From an uncultured Collinsella sp. (GTDB lineage Bacteria; Actinomycetota; Coriobacteriia; Coriobacteriales; Coriobacteriaceae), in assembly GCA_934630375.1 (NCBI GenBank), contig CAKTVQ010000012.1, positions 1-46,647 of the forward strand: a stretch of DNA of 46,647 nt, read 5' to 3'. This document shows positions 1-7,500 of this stretch, one piece after another (within the stretch, counting starts at the first letter, position 1; every line of letters begins with the position of its first letter). Position numbers and translations under genes: made by a program. The notes under the pieces are model-generated. The model did not search any database. It saw nothing but the letters and a program-made list of their open reading frames with translations, and was not told the DNA's origin.

Positions 1-49
1 GGTTCAATTCGTGTTCTATAAATTGAACTTTGCCAGCAAGGAGGTTCTA

Positions 50-1570
50 GTGGCCCAAGAGACGTTTAGCGATCGCCTGCGACAGGCTATGTCCGATCGC
101 GACGTTCGCCAGTCGGACGTGATCCGCGCATCGGAGATGCTCGGCAAAAAACTCGGCAAGAGTCAGATGAGCCAATATGTGAGCGGCAAGACGATCCCGC
201 GGCGCGATGTGGCAGAGCTGCTCGCCCGTATTTTGGAGGTCGATGTTACCTGGCTGCTCGCCAGTGACGCCGACCAAGGCGAGACGCCCTCGTCCCATAA
301 CGTTGCCAAATCCGAACCTAGTCCCACGGCTCAAATTGCAAGGAGCACTACCATGCGCACTTTTTCTAAATCCACCAAGCTCGATAACGTCCTGTATGAC
401 GTGCGCGGCCCCGTCGTCGACGAGGCTGCCCGTATGGAGGACGAGGGCGAGCGCATCCTCAAGCTCAATATCGGCAACCCGGCGCCCTTCGGTTTCCGCA
501 CGCCCGATGAGGTCATCAAGGACATGCGTCAGCAGCTGCCCGACTGCGAGGGCTATTCCAACTCGCGCGGCCTGTTCTCCGCTCGCAAGGCGATCATGCA
601 GTACTCGCAGATCAAGGGCCTGCCCAATGTCCAGATGGAGCATATCTATACGGGCAACGGCGTGTCCGAGCTCATTCAGCTTTCGATGAACGCGCTGCTC
701 GACAATGGCGACGAGATTCTGATCCCCAGCCCCGACTATCCGCTGTGGACGGCGTGCGCAACCCTTGCCGGCGGTCATCCCGTGCACTATCTGTGCGACG
801 AGCAGGCCGATTGGTATCCCGACCTGGAGGATATGGAGTCCAAGATCACGAGCGCGACCAAGGCCCTCGTCATCATCAACCCCAACAACCCCACGGGCTC
901 GGTCTATCCGCGCGAGGTACTCGAGGGTATCGTCGAGATCGCGCGCAGGCATCAGCTGATGATTTTTGCCGACGAGATTTACGACCGCCTGTGCATGGAT
1001 GGCTACGAGCACGTCTCGATTGCTTCGCTCGCGCCCGACTTGCCCTGCGTTACCTTTAGCGGCCTTTCCAAGTCGCACATGATTGCGGGCTACCGTATTG
1101 GCTGGATGGTGCTTTCGGGCAACCAGCGCTGCATGAGCGACTTTATTATGGGCATCAACATGCTTTCGAACATGCGCCTGTGCTCTAACGTGCCGGCTCA
1201 GTCCATCGTTCAGACGGCGCTCGGTGGACATCAATCGGTCAACGACTACATTCGCCCCGGCGGTCGTGTCTACGAGCAGCGCAATTATGTGTATGAGGCG
1301 CTCAGCAAGATCGACGGCATCTCGGTGGTCAAGCCGCGTGCGGCGTTCTACATCTTCCCCAAGATGGATGTGAAGAAGTTCAACATCACCGATGACGAGC
1401 AGTTTGCCCTTGACCTGCTGCACGAGAAGAAGATTCTGATCACGCGCGGCGGCGGCTTTAACTGGGCCGAGCCCGACCACTTCCGCATCGTGTACCTGCC
1501 GCGCATGGAAGTGCTCAAAGAGTCCCTCGAAGACCTCGCCGATTTCTTCGATCATTATCGCCAGAGCTAA
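50..1570 (+). CDS. alaA: XRE-type HTH fused to AlaA-family alanine aminotransferase
   Basis: This is a PLP-dependent aminotransferase expected to interconvert pyruvate/glutamate and alanine/2-oxoglutarate in the cytosol. Residues about 6-70 form an XRE-like helix-turn-helix. From about residue 102 the chain follows E. coli AlaA closely as I remember it (KLNIGNPAPFGF, NGVSELI, INPNNPTG, DEIYDRL); the PLP lysine lies in SGLSKSHMIAGYRIGW. The GTG at 50 is chosen because AAGGAGG at 38-44 sits 5 nt upstream; the frame opens at a GTG at 11 that has no such signal. An in-frame ATG at 353 also has its own Shine-Dalgarno and would give a 405-residue enzyme, the usual AlaA length. The HTH may make it DNA-binding, but no operator is evident. 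The family assignment is firm; the role of the HTH is inferred. Confidence 0.9.
   Translation: MAQETFSDRLRQAMSDRDVRQSDVIRASEMLGKKLGKSQMSQYVSGKTIPRRDVAELLARILEVDVTWLLASDADQGETPSSHNVAKSEPSPTAQIARSTTMRTFSKSTKLDNVLYDVRGPVVDEAARMEDEGERILKLNIGNPAPFGFRTPDEVIKDMRQQLPDCEGYSNSRGLFSARKAIMQYSQIKGLPNVQMEHIYTGNGVSELIQLSMNALLDNGDEILIPSPDYPLWTACATLAGGHPVHYLCDEQADWYPDLEDMESKITSATKALVIINPNNPTGSVYPREVLEGIVEIARRHQLMIFADEIYDRLCMDGYEHVSIASLAPDLPCVTFSGLSKSHMIAGYRIGWMVLSGNQRCMSDFIMGINMLSNMRLCSNVPAQSIVQTALGGHQSVNDYIRPGGRVYEQRNYVYEALSKIDGISVVKPRAAFYIFPKMDVKKFNITDDEQFALDLLHEKKILITRGGGFNWAEPDHFRIVYLPRMEVLKESLEDLADFFDHYRQS
340..355 (+). promoter_or_regulatory. Internal ribosome binding site and start inside alaA
   Basis: AAGGAG at 340-345 is followed after 7 nt by ATG at 353, in frame with the HTH-aminotransferase gene. 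It falls at the junction between the HTH linker and the catalytic part. Initiation here would yield a free 405-residue aminotransferase alongside the 506-residue fusion. Confidence 0.55.
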
Positions 1571-1596
1571 TGGGATAGAAGCTCCGCACTATGAAA

Positions 1597-1634
1597 AGCT
1601 CCCTGCAGTTGCTTGGCTGCGGGGAGCTATTTTG
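1597..1634 (+). terminator. Rho-independent terminator after alaA
   Basis: A 12-bp stem (AGCTCCCTGCAG at 1597-1608 with CTGCGGGGAGCT at 1617-1628, one G-U pair) closes an 8-nt loop and is followed by ATTTTG. It lies between two convergent genes and may serve both. Confidence 0.75.
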
Positions 1635-1673
1635 TGGACCTGCGGGGCGTGGGAAATGCTTGACCGGCGGAAC

Positions 1674-2084
1674 TTATATAACGGTGCCCTGGCAGTGGTC
1701 GATTTCGTGTTGGATGATTTCGGCGGTGTAGCCCGAGAAGTTCTTGATGCGGTGGACGAAGTTCTCGTCCAGATACTCCACCTTAATGCGGCGATAACGT
1801 GTGCAGGGGCGCTCGCCGACCAGCGAAAGGCATCCTTCGCTTGTCTGGTAGGCGTTGACCTGCTCAAGAATCTGTGGGTTGTACATGAGCAACGACTTAC
1901 TGCCGTCCTTTACGCAGATGATGCGCTTGCGTACGCCGATCATGTTGGCGGCAAGCCCCACACACTCGTGCTCATGCTCGTGCAGCGTGTCCAGAAGATC
2001 CTGCCCGGTCGCGGCGTCTTCGGGGCCGGCGTCCTCGGAGGGCAGGCGTAAAAAGAACTCGGACTTCATGATGGGTTTGATCAT
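1674..2084 (-). CDS. def: Short peptide-deformylase-family protein
   Basis: This family removes the formyl group from the N-terminal methionine of new proteins using a metal held by one cysteine and two histidines. Motif 2 (EGCLS) and motif 3 (QHEIDH) are both present, so the metal site looks complete. Motif 1 reads CVGLAANMIG where typical enzymes have GxGLAAxQ, so the glutamine that stabilises the transition state is replaced by methionine. At 136 residues it is shorter than the usual 150-190. The start is supported by AAGGAG 6 nt upstream. It stands alone between convergent and divergent neighbours, outside the usual fmt context, so it may be an accessory deformylase or act on another substrate. 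Fold assignment is firm; activity is less certain. Confidence 0.8.
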   Translation of the reverse strand: MIKPIMKSEFFLRLPSEDAGPEDAATGQDLLDTLHEHEHECVGLAANMIGVRKRIICVKDGSKSLLMYNPQILEQVNAYQTSEGCLSLVGERPCTRYRRIKVEYLDENFVHRIKNFSGYTAEIIQHEIDHCQGTVI

Positions 2085-2296
2085 GGCGGGCTCCTTAAGG
2101 TGGGCGCATTTGATTCAAGTCATGATACCGCGACATGTCGCATTAATGTGTGCACATAGATTCTGCAGCTAGATTGACGGACGACACCATAAACTAATGG
2201 ACGTTTTGCCGAGAGGCATGATTTATAAGCGCAAAGAGTGCGCGACGGGCCCCGCGAATGGGGCGATGATGCCCGAGAGGGCCAAGAAGGAGTCTC

Positions 2297-3229
2297 ATGT
2301 CTGAGAACGAAGAGATCATGAACGAGACCGAGAACGAGACCATGGCTGCCGAGGTTGAGGCAGTCGAGACCGTGGAGACCGAAGCTGCCGAGGTTGAGGC
2401 TGCTGACGAGGTTTCCGCCGAGGAGGAGGCCGAGGTTGTCGAGGCCGCCGTTGATTACGATGACGAAGAGCTGATGGACAAGATGCAGAAGGCCGCCCGC
2501 CTGCTGCGTAGCCGTCGCTTTGCTATTTCCAAGGAGGAGGAGGCCAAGGCCGAGCGCATGGCGAACATCGAGCGCGCCATTAAGCTCCTTGACCTCAAGC
2601 CCAAGATGGAGCAGAAGGAGATGTCCGATCTGCTGGGCATGCGCCTTCGTGAGCTCGATGGCCTGATGGCCGAGGCCGAGGCTGCCGACCTGGTCGGCCG
2701 TATCGACGATGCCGAGGGCGACATGCGCAAGATCGTCGTCTTCGCTGCTGAGGATGCTGCCGAGGGCCTGACCGAGCTTGCCAACAAGAAGGAGAAGCTC
2801 CTGCCCGAGCTTTCTTACGAGGAGGCCACCGAGCTGATGGCCGCTCTCGATAAGGTTATCGCCCCGCTCGTCGCCATGGGCCTGGACGAGGACCGCGGTC
2901 CTCGCGGCGGTCGTGACGATCGCGGTGGCCGCGGCGGCGACCGTGGCGGTCGCGGCGGCTTTGGCGATCGCGGTGGCCGTGGCGGCGACCGTGGCGGTCG
3001 CGGTGGCGATCGTGGCGGTCGCGGTGGCGATCGTGGCGGCCGTGGCGGCTTTGGTGACCGTGGCGGCGACCGTGGCGGTCGTGGCGGCTTCGGCGGCAAC
3101 CGTGGTGGCTATGGCGACCGCGGTGGCAACCGCGGTGGCTTCGGCGGCAACCGCGGCAACGACCGCGGCGGTCGCGGTGGCGATCGTGGCGGCCGCAACG
3201 GCGGCGGCTTCCGCGGCAACCGCTTTTAG
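2297..3229 (+). CDS. Acidic, winged-helix protein with long RGG/GDRGGRGG tail
   Basis: This 310-residue protein has three parts. Residues 1-60 are strongly acidic and low in complexity. Residues about 87-150 look like a MarR-type winged helix (helices around MEQKEMSDLLGMRLRELDGL, then a wing ending DMRKIVVFA), followed by helices to about 195. Residues 199-310 are almost entirely Gly, Arg and Asp in RGG-type repeats with scattered Phe, Tyr and Asn. RGG tails usually bind RNA and favour condensate formation, so a nucleic-acid-binding role is likely; no precise function is known to me. AGAAGGAG lies 5 nt before the ATG. It is monocistronic and ends in a region full of hairpins. The winged-helix call is by eye only. 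Confidence 0.75.
   Translation: MSENEEIMNETENETMAAEVEAVETVETEAAEVEAADEVSAEEEAEVVEAAVDYDDEELMDKMQKAARLLRSRRFAISKEEEAKAERMANIERAIKLLDLKPKMEQKEMSDLLGMRLRELDGLMAEAEAADLVGRIDDAEGDMRKIVVFAAEDAAEGLTELANKKEKLLPELSYEEATELMAALDKVIAPLVAMGLDEDRGPRGGRDDRGGRGGDRGGRGGFGDRGGRGGDRGGRGGDRGGRGGDRGGRGGFGDRGGDRGGRGGFGGNRGGYGDRGGNRGGFGGNRGNDRGGRGGDRGGRNGGGFRGNRF
2891..3226 (+). repeat. Degenerate tandem repeats encoding the RGG tail
   Basis: Short direct repeats of the type GGCGACCGTGGCGGTCGC recur throughout, encoding GDRGGRG units with GFGDRGG and GFGGNRGG variants. The DNA repeats keep the reading frame and differ mainly at third positions, so they appear selected as protein. Slippage between copies would change tail length. 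Confidence 0.8.
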
Positions 3230-3233
3230 TTGA

Positions 3234-3261
3234 GTTACGGCGTTTTACCAAACGCCGTAAC
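3234..3261. other. 12-bp perfect hairpin after the RGG gene
   Basis: GTTACGGCGTTT (3234-3245) pairs perfectly with AAACGCCGTAAC (3250-3261) around a TACC loop, starting 4 nt after the stop codon. There is no T-tract on the plus strand, so it may be a 3'-end stabiliser rather than a classical terminator. Confidence 0.6.
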
Positions 3262-3275
3262 TGCTCGACGCTGCA

Positions 3276-3374
3276 AACCCGCTAGAGCGGCAATCTGCCT
3301 TTCAACTTCGACGGCATGATCAAAAGATCAATGCCGCCTCGTTTCAAGGCACCTTGCTCGCTCTGGCGGGTTTT
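3276..3374. ncRNA. Nested multi-stem structured element
   Basis: Three stems nest inside one another. An outer 14-bp stem joins 3276-3289 to 3359-3372. A 6-bp stem joins 3296-3301 (TGCCTT) to 3346-3351 (AAGGCA). A 10-bp inner stem joins 3312-3321 to 3326-3336 with one bulged A and an AAAA loop. The outer stem runs into TTTT at 3371-3374. It could be a structured RNA with its own terminator, a folded 3' UTR, or a palindromic mobile remnant. No known RNA family is recognised, and the strand is undetermined. Confidence 0.4.
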
Positions 3375-3412
3375 CGCTGTCGGTACCAAGGCATCGGCGC
3401 TGCCTTGATCCA

Positions 3413-3462
3413 AACCTACCAAAAGGGGACAGGTTTATTTGGTCGGTTTTATCTGGGCAAAT
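3413..3462 (+). repeat. GGGGACAGG-loop hairpin element, copy 1
   Basis: An 11-bp stem (AACCTACCAAA at 3413-3423 with TTTGGTCGGTT at 3438-3448, one mismatch) has a loop carrying GGGGACAGG. The flank GGTTTTATCTGGG is shared, on the other strand, with the copy at 27164-27207. Two further hairpins with the same loop motif lie at 12263 and 13091. It is a dispersed REP-like element. Confidence 0.7.
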
Positions 3463-3483
3463 GTGGTCGTCTATCGCAATATG

Positions 3484-3535
3484 GTCGTTGGGGACGTTCT
3501 TGTTTGACTAGTCGTTTAAGAACGTCCTCAACGAC
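3484..3535. repeat. 18-bp stem hairpin
   Basis: GTCGTTGGGGACGTTCTT (3484-3501) pairs with 3518-3535 along 18 positions with a single G-U pair, around a 16-nt loop. The arm contains GGGGAC, hinting at kinship with the GGGGACAGG elements. The function is unknown; a REP-like or MITE-like remnant is plausible. Confidence 0.55.
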
Positions 3536-3543
3536 TACATAGG

Positions 3544-3611
3544 ATGAGAGTGGATAATCTCCCGGTTTGAGCCTGCATTCAAGCTCAAAGTGGGAGATTA
3601 TCCACTCTCAT
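3544..3611. repeat. 20-bp perfect inverted repeat, possible bidirectional terminator
   Basis: Positions 3544-3563 (starting ATGAGAGTGG) pair perfectly with 3592-3611. Inside, TTTGAGC (3566-3572) pairs with GCTCAAA (3583-3589), giving a long two-part hairpin. It sits between the convergent RGG gene and pdxT. Together with the preceding structures it fills the 3230-3651 gap, in which no coding frame is convincing. Confidence 0.6.
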
Positions 3612-3651
3612 TTGTTGTATGTCCGAAAATCCACGCTCGTTTAAATTCTGC

Positions 3652-4239
3652 CTACATTTGCAGGAACAGTTCGTGGAGGCGGGTGTCTTCGTCGAGTTCG
3701 GGGTGGAAGGTTACGCCGAGCTGGTTGCCTTGGCGGGCGGCGACGATTCGGCCGTCGACTTCGGCTAAGGCCTTGGCGTCGCCGTGGACCTCGGCGATGC
3801 GGGGCGCGCGGATAAACGTCAGCGGCACCTCACCGTCGATACCGCCTACCTGCCCCTTGGTGCGAAAGCTGCCGAGCTGTCTGCCGTAAGCATTGCGCTC
3901 AACGAGCACATCCATGGTTGCAAGACGTGGCGTGCCCTTATCGTCATGGGCGGCAAGGTCTTGGGCCAGCAGAATCAGGCCGGCGCAGGTGCCCAGGACG
4001 GGCATACCTTCAGTAATGCGGGTGCGAAGCTCGTCGAGCATGCCCAACTCATCAAGCAGCTTGCCTTGAACGGTAGACTCGCCGCCGGGAAGCACCAGGC
4101 GGTCAAAATTCTGCTTCAGGTCTGCCGCCTGCCTCAGCTCAATACAGTGAGCGCCCAGCTCGCGCAGCCTCGCCTCATGCTCGGCAAAGGCGCCTTGGAC
4201 CGCCAGCACGGCGACCGTTTGGTCTGCATAATCGCTCAT
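3652..4239 (-). CDS. pdxT: Pyridoxal 5'-phosphate synthase glutaminase subunit PdxT
   Basis: PdxT hydrolyses glutamine and channels ammonia to PdxS, which builds PLP from ribose 5-phosphate and glyceraldehyde 3-phosphate. The 195-residue length is normal. The class I amidotransferase triad is visible: Cys85 in GTCAGLILLA, and His179 and Glu181 in FHPEL. The oxyanion motif PGGEST lies at 51-56. It starts 20 bp downstream of the pdxS stop codon, so the two are co-transcribed. AGAAAGGA precedes the ATG by 6 nt. Identification is secure. Confidence 0.97.
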   Translation of the reverse strand: MSDYADQTVAVLAVQGAFAEHEARLRELGAHCIELRQAADLKQNFDRLVLPGGESTVQGKLLDELGMLDELRTRITEGMPVLGTCAGLILLAQDLAAHDDKGTPRLATMDVLVERNAYGRQLGSFRTKGQVGGIDGEVPLTFIRAPRIAEVHGDAKALAEVDGRIVAARQGNQLGVTFHPELDEDTRLHELFLQM

Positions 4240-4259
4240 GTGCGATCCTTTCTGCTGGA

Positions 4260-5150
4260 CTAGCGCCCGCGCTCCTCCATGATGATCTCGATTTCGTCGG
4301 CGTTGATGCCGACCATGGCCTCGCCCAGGTCCTCCGAAAGCTCGGCGATGAGCTTCGCGTCGGTGAAGTTTGCCACGGCCTTGACGATGGCGGCGGCGCG
4401 CTTGGTGGGGTCGCCGCTCTTAAAGATGCCCGAGCCAACAAAGACGCCCTCGGCGCCCAGCTGCATCATCAGCGCGGCATCGGCGGGGGTCGCGACTCCG
4501 CCGGCGGCAAAGTTTACGACGGGGAGCTTGCCCGTGGCATGGACCTCGCGCACCAGCTCGACCGGAACCTGCAGCTGCTTGGCTGCCTCAAAAAGCTCGT
4601 CGTCGCGCAGGGCAACAACGTCGCGGATCTGCTTTTGGATCTTGCGCATATGGCGCACGGCCTGAACGACGTCGCCCGTGCCCGGCTCGCCCTTGGTACG
4701 AATCATCGTTGCGCCCTCAGCAACACGGCGCAACGCCTCGCCCAGATCGCGGGCGCCGCAGACAAACGGCACGTCAAACTGGGTCTTGTCGATGTGATAG
4801 ACATCATCGGCGGGGGAGAGGACCTCGGATTCGTCGATGTAGTCGATTTCGATGGCCTGCAGGATCTGCGCCTCGACAATGTGGCCGATGCGGCACTTGG
4901 CCATAACGGGGATGGAGACAGCTTTTTGGATGCCCTTGATCATCTTGGGATCACTCATGCGCGAGACGCCGCCTGCGGCGCGGATGTCGGCCGGGATGCG
5001 CTCGAGCGCCATGACGGCGCAGGCGCCCGCCTCCTCGGCGATGCGTGCCTGCTCGGGCGTGGTGACGTCCATGATGACGCCGCCCTTGAGCATCTGCGCG
5101 AGCTCGCGATTGAGTTTGACGCGATCGGCCTTGCTGGTCTGTTCTGCCAT
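4260..5150 (-). CDS. pdxS: Pyridoxal 5'-phosphate synthase lyase subunit PdxS
   Basis: PdxS is the TIM-barrel synthase of the DXP-independent vitamin B6 route and forms a 12+12 complex with PdxT. With the start at 5150 ([10 protein letters not shown]) it has 296 residues, the family norm; GGGAGC lies 5 nt upstream. A frame extension back to 5192 lacks this support. The expected catalytic residues are visible: Asp28 in VIMDVT, Lys85 in [10 protein letters not shown] and Lys153 in [11 protein letters not shown]. It is first in the pdxST operon and divergent from pdxR, which likely controls it. Confidence 0.97.
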   Translation of the reverse strand: MAEQTSKADRVKLNRELAQMLKGGVIMDVTTPEQARIAEEAGACAVMALERIPADIRAAGGVSRMSDPKMIKGIQKAVSIPVMAKCRIGHIVEAQILQAIEIDYIDESEVLSPADDVYHIDKTQFDVPFVCGARDLGEALRRVAEGATMIRTKGEPGTGDVVQAVRHMRKIQKQIRDVVALRDDELFEAAKQLQVPVELVREVHATGKLPVVNFAAGGVATPADAALMMQLGAEGVFVGSGIFKSGDPTKRAAAIVKAVANFTDAKLIAELSEDLGEAMVGINADEIEIIMEERGR

Positions 5151-5234
5151 GGTTGCTCCCTTGGTTGGCATGTACATTGCTTGACGGAACATCCTATCGG
5201 GGAGCTGGGTATGGCGAAATACTCAGTTTTCTAG

Positions 5235-5284
5235 ATAATAACAAGGTCAGACTAATGCCAGATTGAATGATTCGATAAGGTCAG
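5235..5284. promoter_or_regulatory. Candidate PdxR operator: direct repeats in the pdxS-pdxR gap
   Basis: AAGGTCAG occurs at 5243-5250 and again at 5277-5284, 34 bp apart, in the 145-bp divergent gap. On the minus strand a -10-like TATTAT (5235-5240) lacks a good -35 box, as expected for an activated promoter. MocR regulators of this class commonly bind direct repeats upstream of pdxS. No binding evidence exists here. Confidence 0.4.
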
Positions 5285-5295
5285 GTGATAGACCC

Positions 5296-6711
5296 ATGCT
5301 TGACTACAATTTGGAAAATCGCGGCGAAGCATCGCTTTATGAGTATGTTTACCAGCAAATTCGCGATGATATTGTTGCCGGGCGCATTGCGGCAGGGGAG
5401 CATCTGCCGTCTAAGCGCGCCTTTGCGAGTCATCTGGGTATCAGTGTCATTACCATCGAGAATGCATATAGCCAGTTGCTTGCCGAGGGCTATATTTGCT
5501 CAATCCCGCGTCGCGGCTACTACGCGTGCGAGCTTCCGGATGCGCCGGTTTTGGCTTTGGCTGCGGGGGATATCGACCGAGATGCTGTTCCTGTTGGTCC
5601 CAGCGCGCATGATGCCATGGGGCAGGCAGAGCGATTCGACGCACTTTCTCCTTCCGCTTTGGAGGCGGCGCGGCTTTGGCAAAGTGCGCTACGGGCGACG
5701 CTGACGTCCGAAGACGAGCGTGAAATCTTTTCGCCCGCACCGGCGCAGGGCACCGCTCGACTGCGACGTGCGATTGCGCACCATCTGCGCGGGACAAGGG
5801 GCATGAATGTCAATCCCGACAATATCGTTATCGGTGCGGGCGCCCAGCTGCTCGATACCATGTTGGTTCAGTTGCTTGGCGCGGACAGGGTGTATGCCGT
5901 CGAGGATCCAGGCTATTTGCGCTTGACGCGCATCTATCAGGCCATGGGTTGCGAAGTGCGGCATGTCCCGTTGGATGCTGAGGGCGTGGACTTGAGCGCG
6001 CTGCAGAAAACCGGGACCGATGTCCTTCACCTGATGCCGTCTCATCAGTATCCGACCGGTCTTGTGACGAGCATTGCACGTCGCTATGCGTTGCTGAGCT
6101 GGGCCGCCGAGCGGCCGGGTCGGTATCTCATCGAAGACGACTTTGATTGTGAGTTTCGCCTTGCCGGCAAGCCGATTCCCGCGCTCGCGTCGATCGATGC
6201 CGCTCAATCGGTCATCTATACCAACACGTTTTCGAAGAGCCTTTCATCGGCGTTGCGTTTGGCGTACATGGTGTTGCCCGATGAGCTGATGGAACGGTTT
6301 GGGCGCGACCTTGGTTTTTACGCTTCGTCGGTGAGCTCTGTTGACCAGGTCGCTTTAGCGCGCTTGCTGGAATCGGGTGATTACGAGCGGCATGTGAACC
6401 GCGTGCGCGTGCGTGCTCGCGAGGCACGCGATGGCCTGGCAGCGCTTGTACGGAAAGCGTTTCCGGCAGGGGAGGTCTCGATCGAGCATGCAGACGCGGG
6501 CCTTTGCTGCACTGTTGCCCTGGCCGAGGACAAGGCGGGGGAAAGTTTCGCGAAGGCTCTCGCTGACGCTCGTATTTCCTATGTCAACATCGCCGATTGC
6601 CTGTGGACGGGTGATCGGGCATCGACTAAGAACGCTCCATCTCGCGTCCTCATACAATACGACGACCTGAGCCCTCAGTCGCTCAGTGTTCTTCAAGAGC
6701 AGCTGCAATAA
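5296..6711 (+). CDS. pdxR: MocR/GntR-family regulator, likely PdxR
   Basis: MocR regulators join an N-terminal GntR winged helix to a C-terminal aminotransferase-like domain that senses PLP. Residues about 13-80 are the winged helix (SLYEYVYQQIRDDI, LPSKRAFASHLGIS). The remainder is a fold-type I aminotransferase with IEDDFDCEF and the PLP-lysine motif TNTFSKSLSSALRLAY. The ATG at 5296 is preferred because AGGTGA lies 7 nt upstream; the TTG at 5263 has no such site. Total length is 471 residues, typical of the family. It diverges from pdxST, which strongly suggests it activates that operon when PLP is low. Confidence 0.88.
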   Translation: MLDYNLENRGEASLYEYVYQQIRDDIVAGRIAAGEHLPSKRAFASHLGISVITIENAYSQLLAEGYICSIPRRGYYACELPDAPVLALAAGDIDRDAVPVGPSAHDAMGQAERFDALSPSALEAARLWQSALRATLTSEDEREIFSPAPAQGTARLRRAIAHHLRGTRGMNVNPDNIVIGAGAQLLDTMLVQLLGADRVYAVEDPGYLRLTRIYQAMGCEVRHVPLDAEGVDLSALQKTGTDVLHLMPSHQYPTGLVTSIARRYALLSWAAERPGRYLIEDDFDCEFRLAGKPIPALASIDAAQSVIYTNTFSKSLSSALRLAYMVLPDELMERFGRDLGFYASSVSSVDQVALARLLESGDYERHVNRVRVRAREARDGLAALVRKAFPAGEVSIEHADAGLCCTVALAEDKAGESFAKALADARISYVNIADCLWTGDRASTKNAPSRVLIQYDDLSPQSLSVLQEQLQ

Positions 6712-6722
6712 GCCCACGAAGA

Positions 6723-6748
6723 AGGCCCGAACCATGCGGTCCGGGCCT
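6723..6748 (-). terminator. Terminator between pdxR and rubrerythrin
   Basis: AGGCCCGAACC (6723-6733) pairs with GGTCCGGGCCT (6738-6748) around ATGC with one internal mismatch. Read on the minus strand the stem is followed by TCTTCGT, suiting the end of the rubrerythrin transcript; it may also act on pdxR from the other side. Confidence 0.6.
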
Positions 6749-6782
6749 CATCGAGCTAGAGGTTATGTCTCAGGCAGTTGGC

Positions 6783-7343
6783 TTAGCCAAAGTAGCGCTT
6801 GAGCAGGCCGGCGAAAGCCTTGCCGTGGCGAGCCTCGTCGCGAGCCATCTCGTGCACGGTGTCGTGGATGGCATCGAGGCCAGCGGCCTTGGCGCGCTTG
6901 GCAAGATCAGTCTTGCCGGCGGTAGCGCCGTTCTCGGCCTCAACGCGCATCTCGAGGTTCTTCTTGGTGGAGTCGGTCACGACCTCGCCCAGCAGCTCAG
7001 CGAACTTGGCGGCATGCTCGGCCTCCTCGTAGGCAGCCTTCTCCCAGTACAGGCCGATCTCGGGATAGCCCTCGCGATGAGCGACGCGAGCCATGGCAAG
7101 GTACATACCGACCTCGGAGCACTCGCCCTCAAAGTTGGCGCGCAGGTCGGCAACGATGTCCTCGGAGACGCCCTCCATCTTGGCGACGCCCACGACGTGC
7201 TCGGCAGCCCACTCGAGCTGGCCCTCCTCCTGCTTCAGGAAACGAGAACCGGGGACGCCGCACTGGGGGCACTTGAAGTCCTCGGGCAGCTGGTCGCCGT
7301 CGAACTCTTCCACATAACCGCAAACGGGGCAAACAAACTTCAT
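6783..7343 (-). CDS. Reverse rubrerythrin (rubredoxin-ferritin-like peroxidase)
   Basis: Rubrerythrins reduce hydrogen peroxide at a di-iron site with electrons from a rubredoxin domain. Here the order is inverted: the rubredoxin site (Cys5, Cys8, Cys25, Cys28) is N-terminal and the ferritin-like di-iron domain follows, with [15 protein letters not shown] and DEARHGKAF supplying ligands. The 'reverse' type is known from clostridia, where it serves in oxygen and peroxide defence. The start at 7343 ([10 protein letters not shown]) follows GAAAGGATCG; a longer frame to 7436 crosses the likely promoter. The protein is 186 residues, single-gene, and highly recognisable. Confidence 0.93.
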   Translation of the reverse strand: MKFVCPVCGYVEEFDGDQLPEDFKCPQCGVPGSRFLKQEEGQLEWAAEHVVGVAKMEGVSEDIVADLRANFEGECSEVGMYLAMARVAHREGYPEIGLYWEKAAYEEAEHAAKFAELLGEVVTDSTKKNLEMRVEAENGATAGKTDLAKRAKAAGLDAIHDTVHEMARDEARHGKAFAGLLKRYFG

Positions 7344-7427
7344 GATTCGATCCTTTCGATCGATGGCGATGGGGCGCTTGTCCGGTCCCGTAAGGGCCCT
7401 CTCCGGACGCGCGTCTTGACGAGTTCT

Positions 7428-7455
7428 ATTATCCATAAATGAGACCGAATGTGAA
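7428..7455 (-). promoter_or_regulatory. Candidate sigma-70 promoter for reverse rubrerythrin
   Basis: On the minus strand, -35 TTCACA (7450-7455) and -10 GATAAT (7428-7433) each match consensus at five of six positions, 16 bp apart. The expected leader of about 80 nt contains a GTCCGG/CCGGAC stem (7380-7408). Confidence 0.5.
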
Positions 7456-7500
7456 GCCTATTAGGAATGATTTTTAATAAAACAATTTTGACGCTGTCAT

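Noticed and set aside
47..1555. A 502-residue minus-strand frame opposite alaA
   Set aside because: alaA matches its family along its full length and has a good ribosome site; the opposite frame matches nothing.
2891..3226. CRISPR array or mobile repeat
   Set aside because: The repeats are short, in frame, without unique spacers of fixed length, and encode the RGG tail.
2855..3233. Overlapping Arg/His/Pro-rich and Ala/Val-rich frames across the RGG region
   Set aside because: They are by-products of the GGC/CGT repeat composition in other frames and lack ribosome sites.
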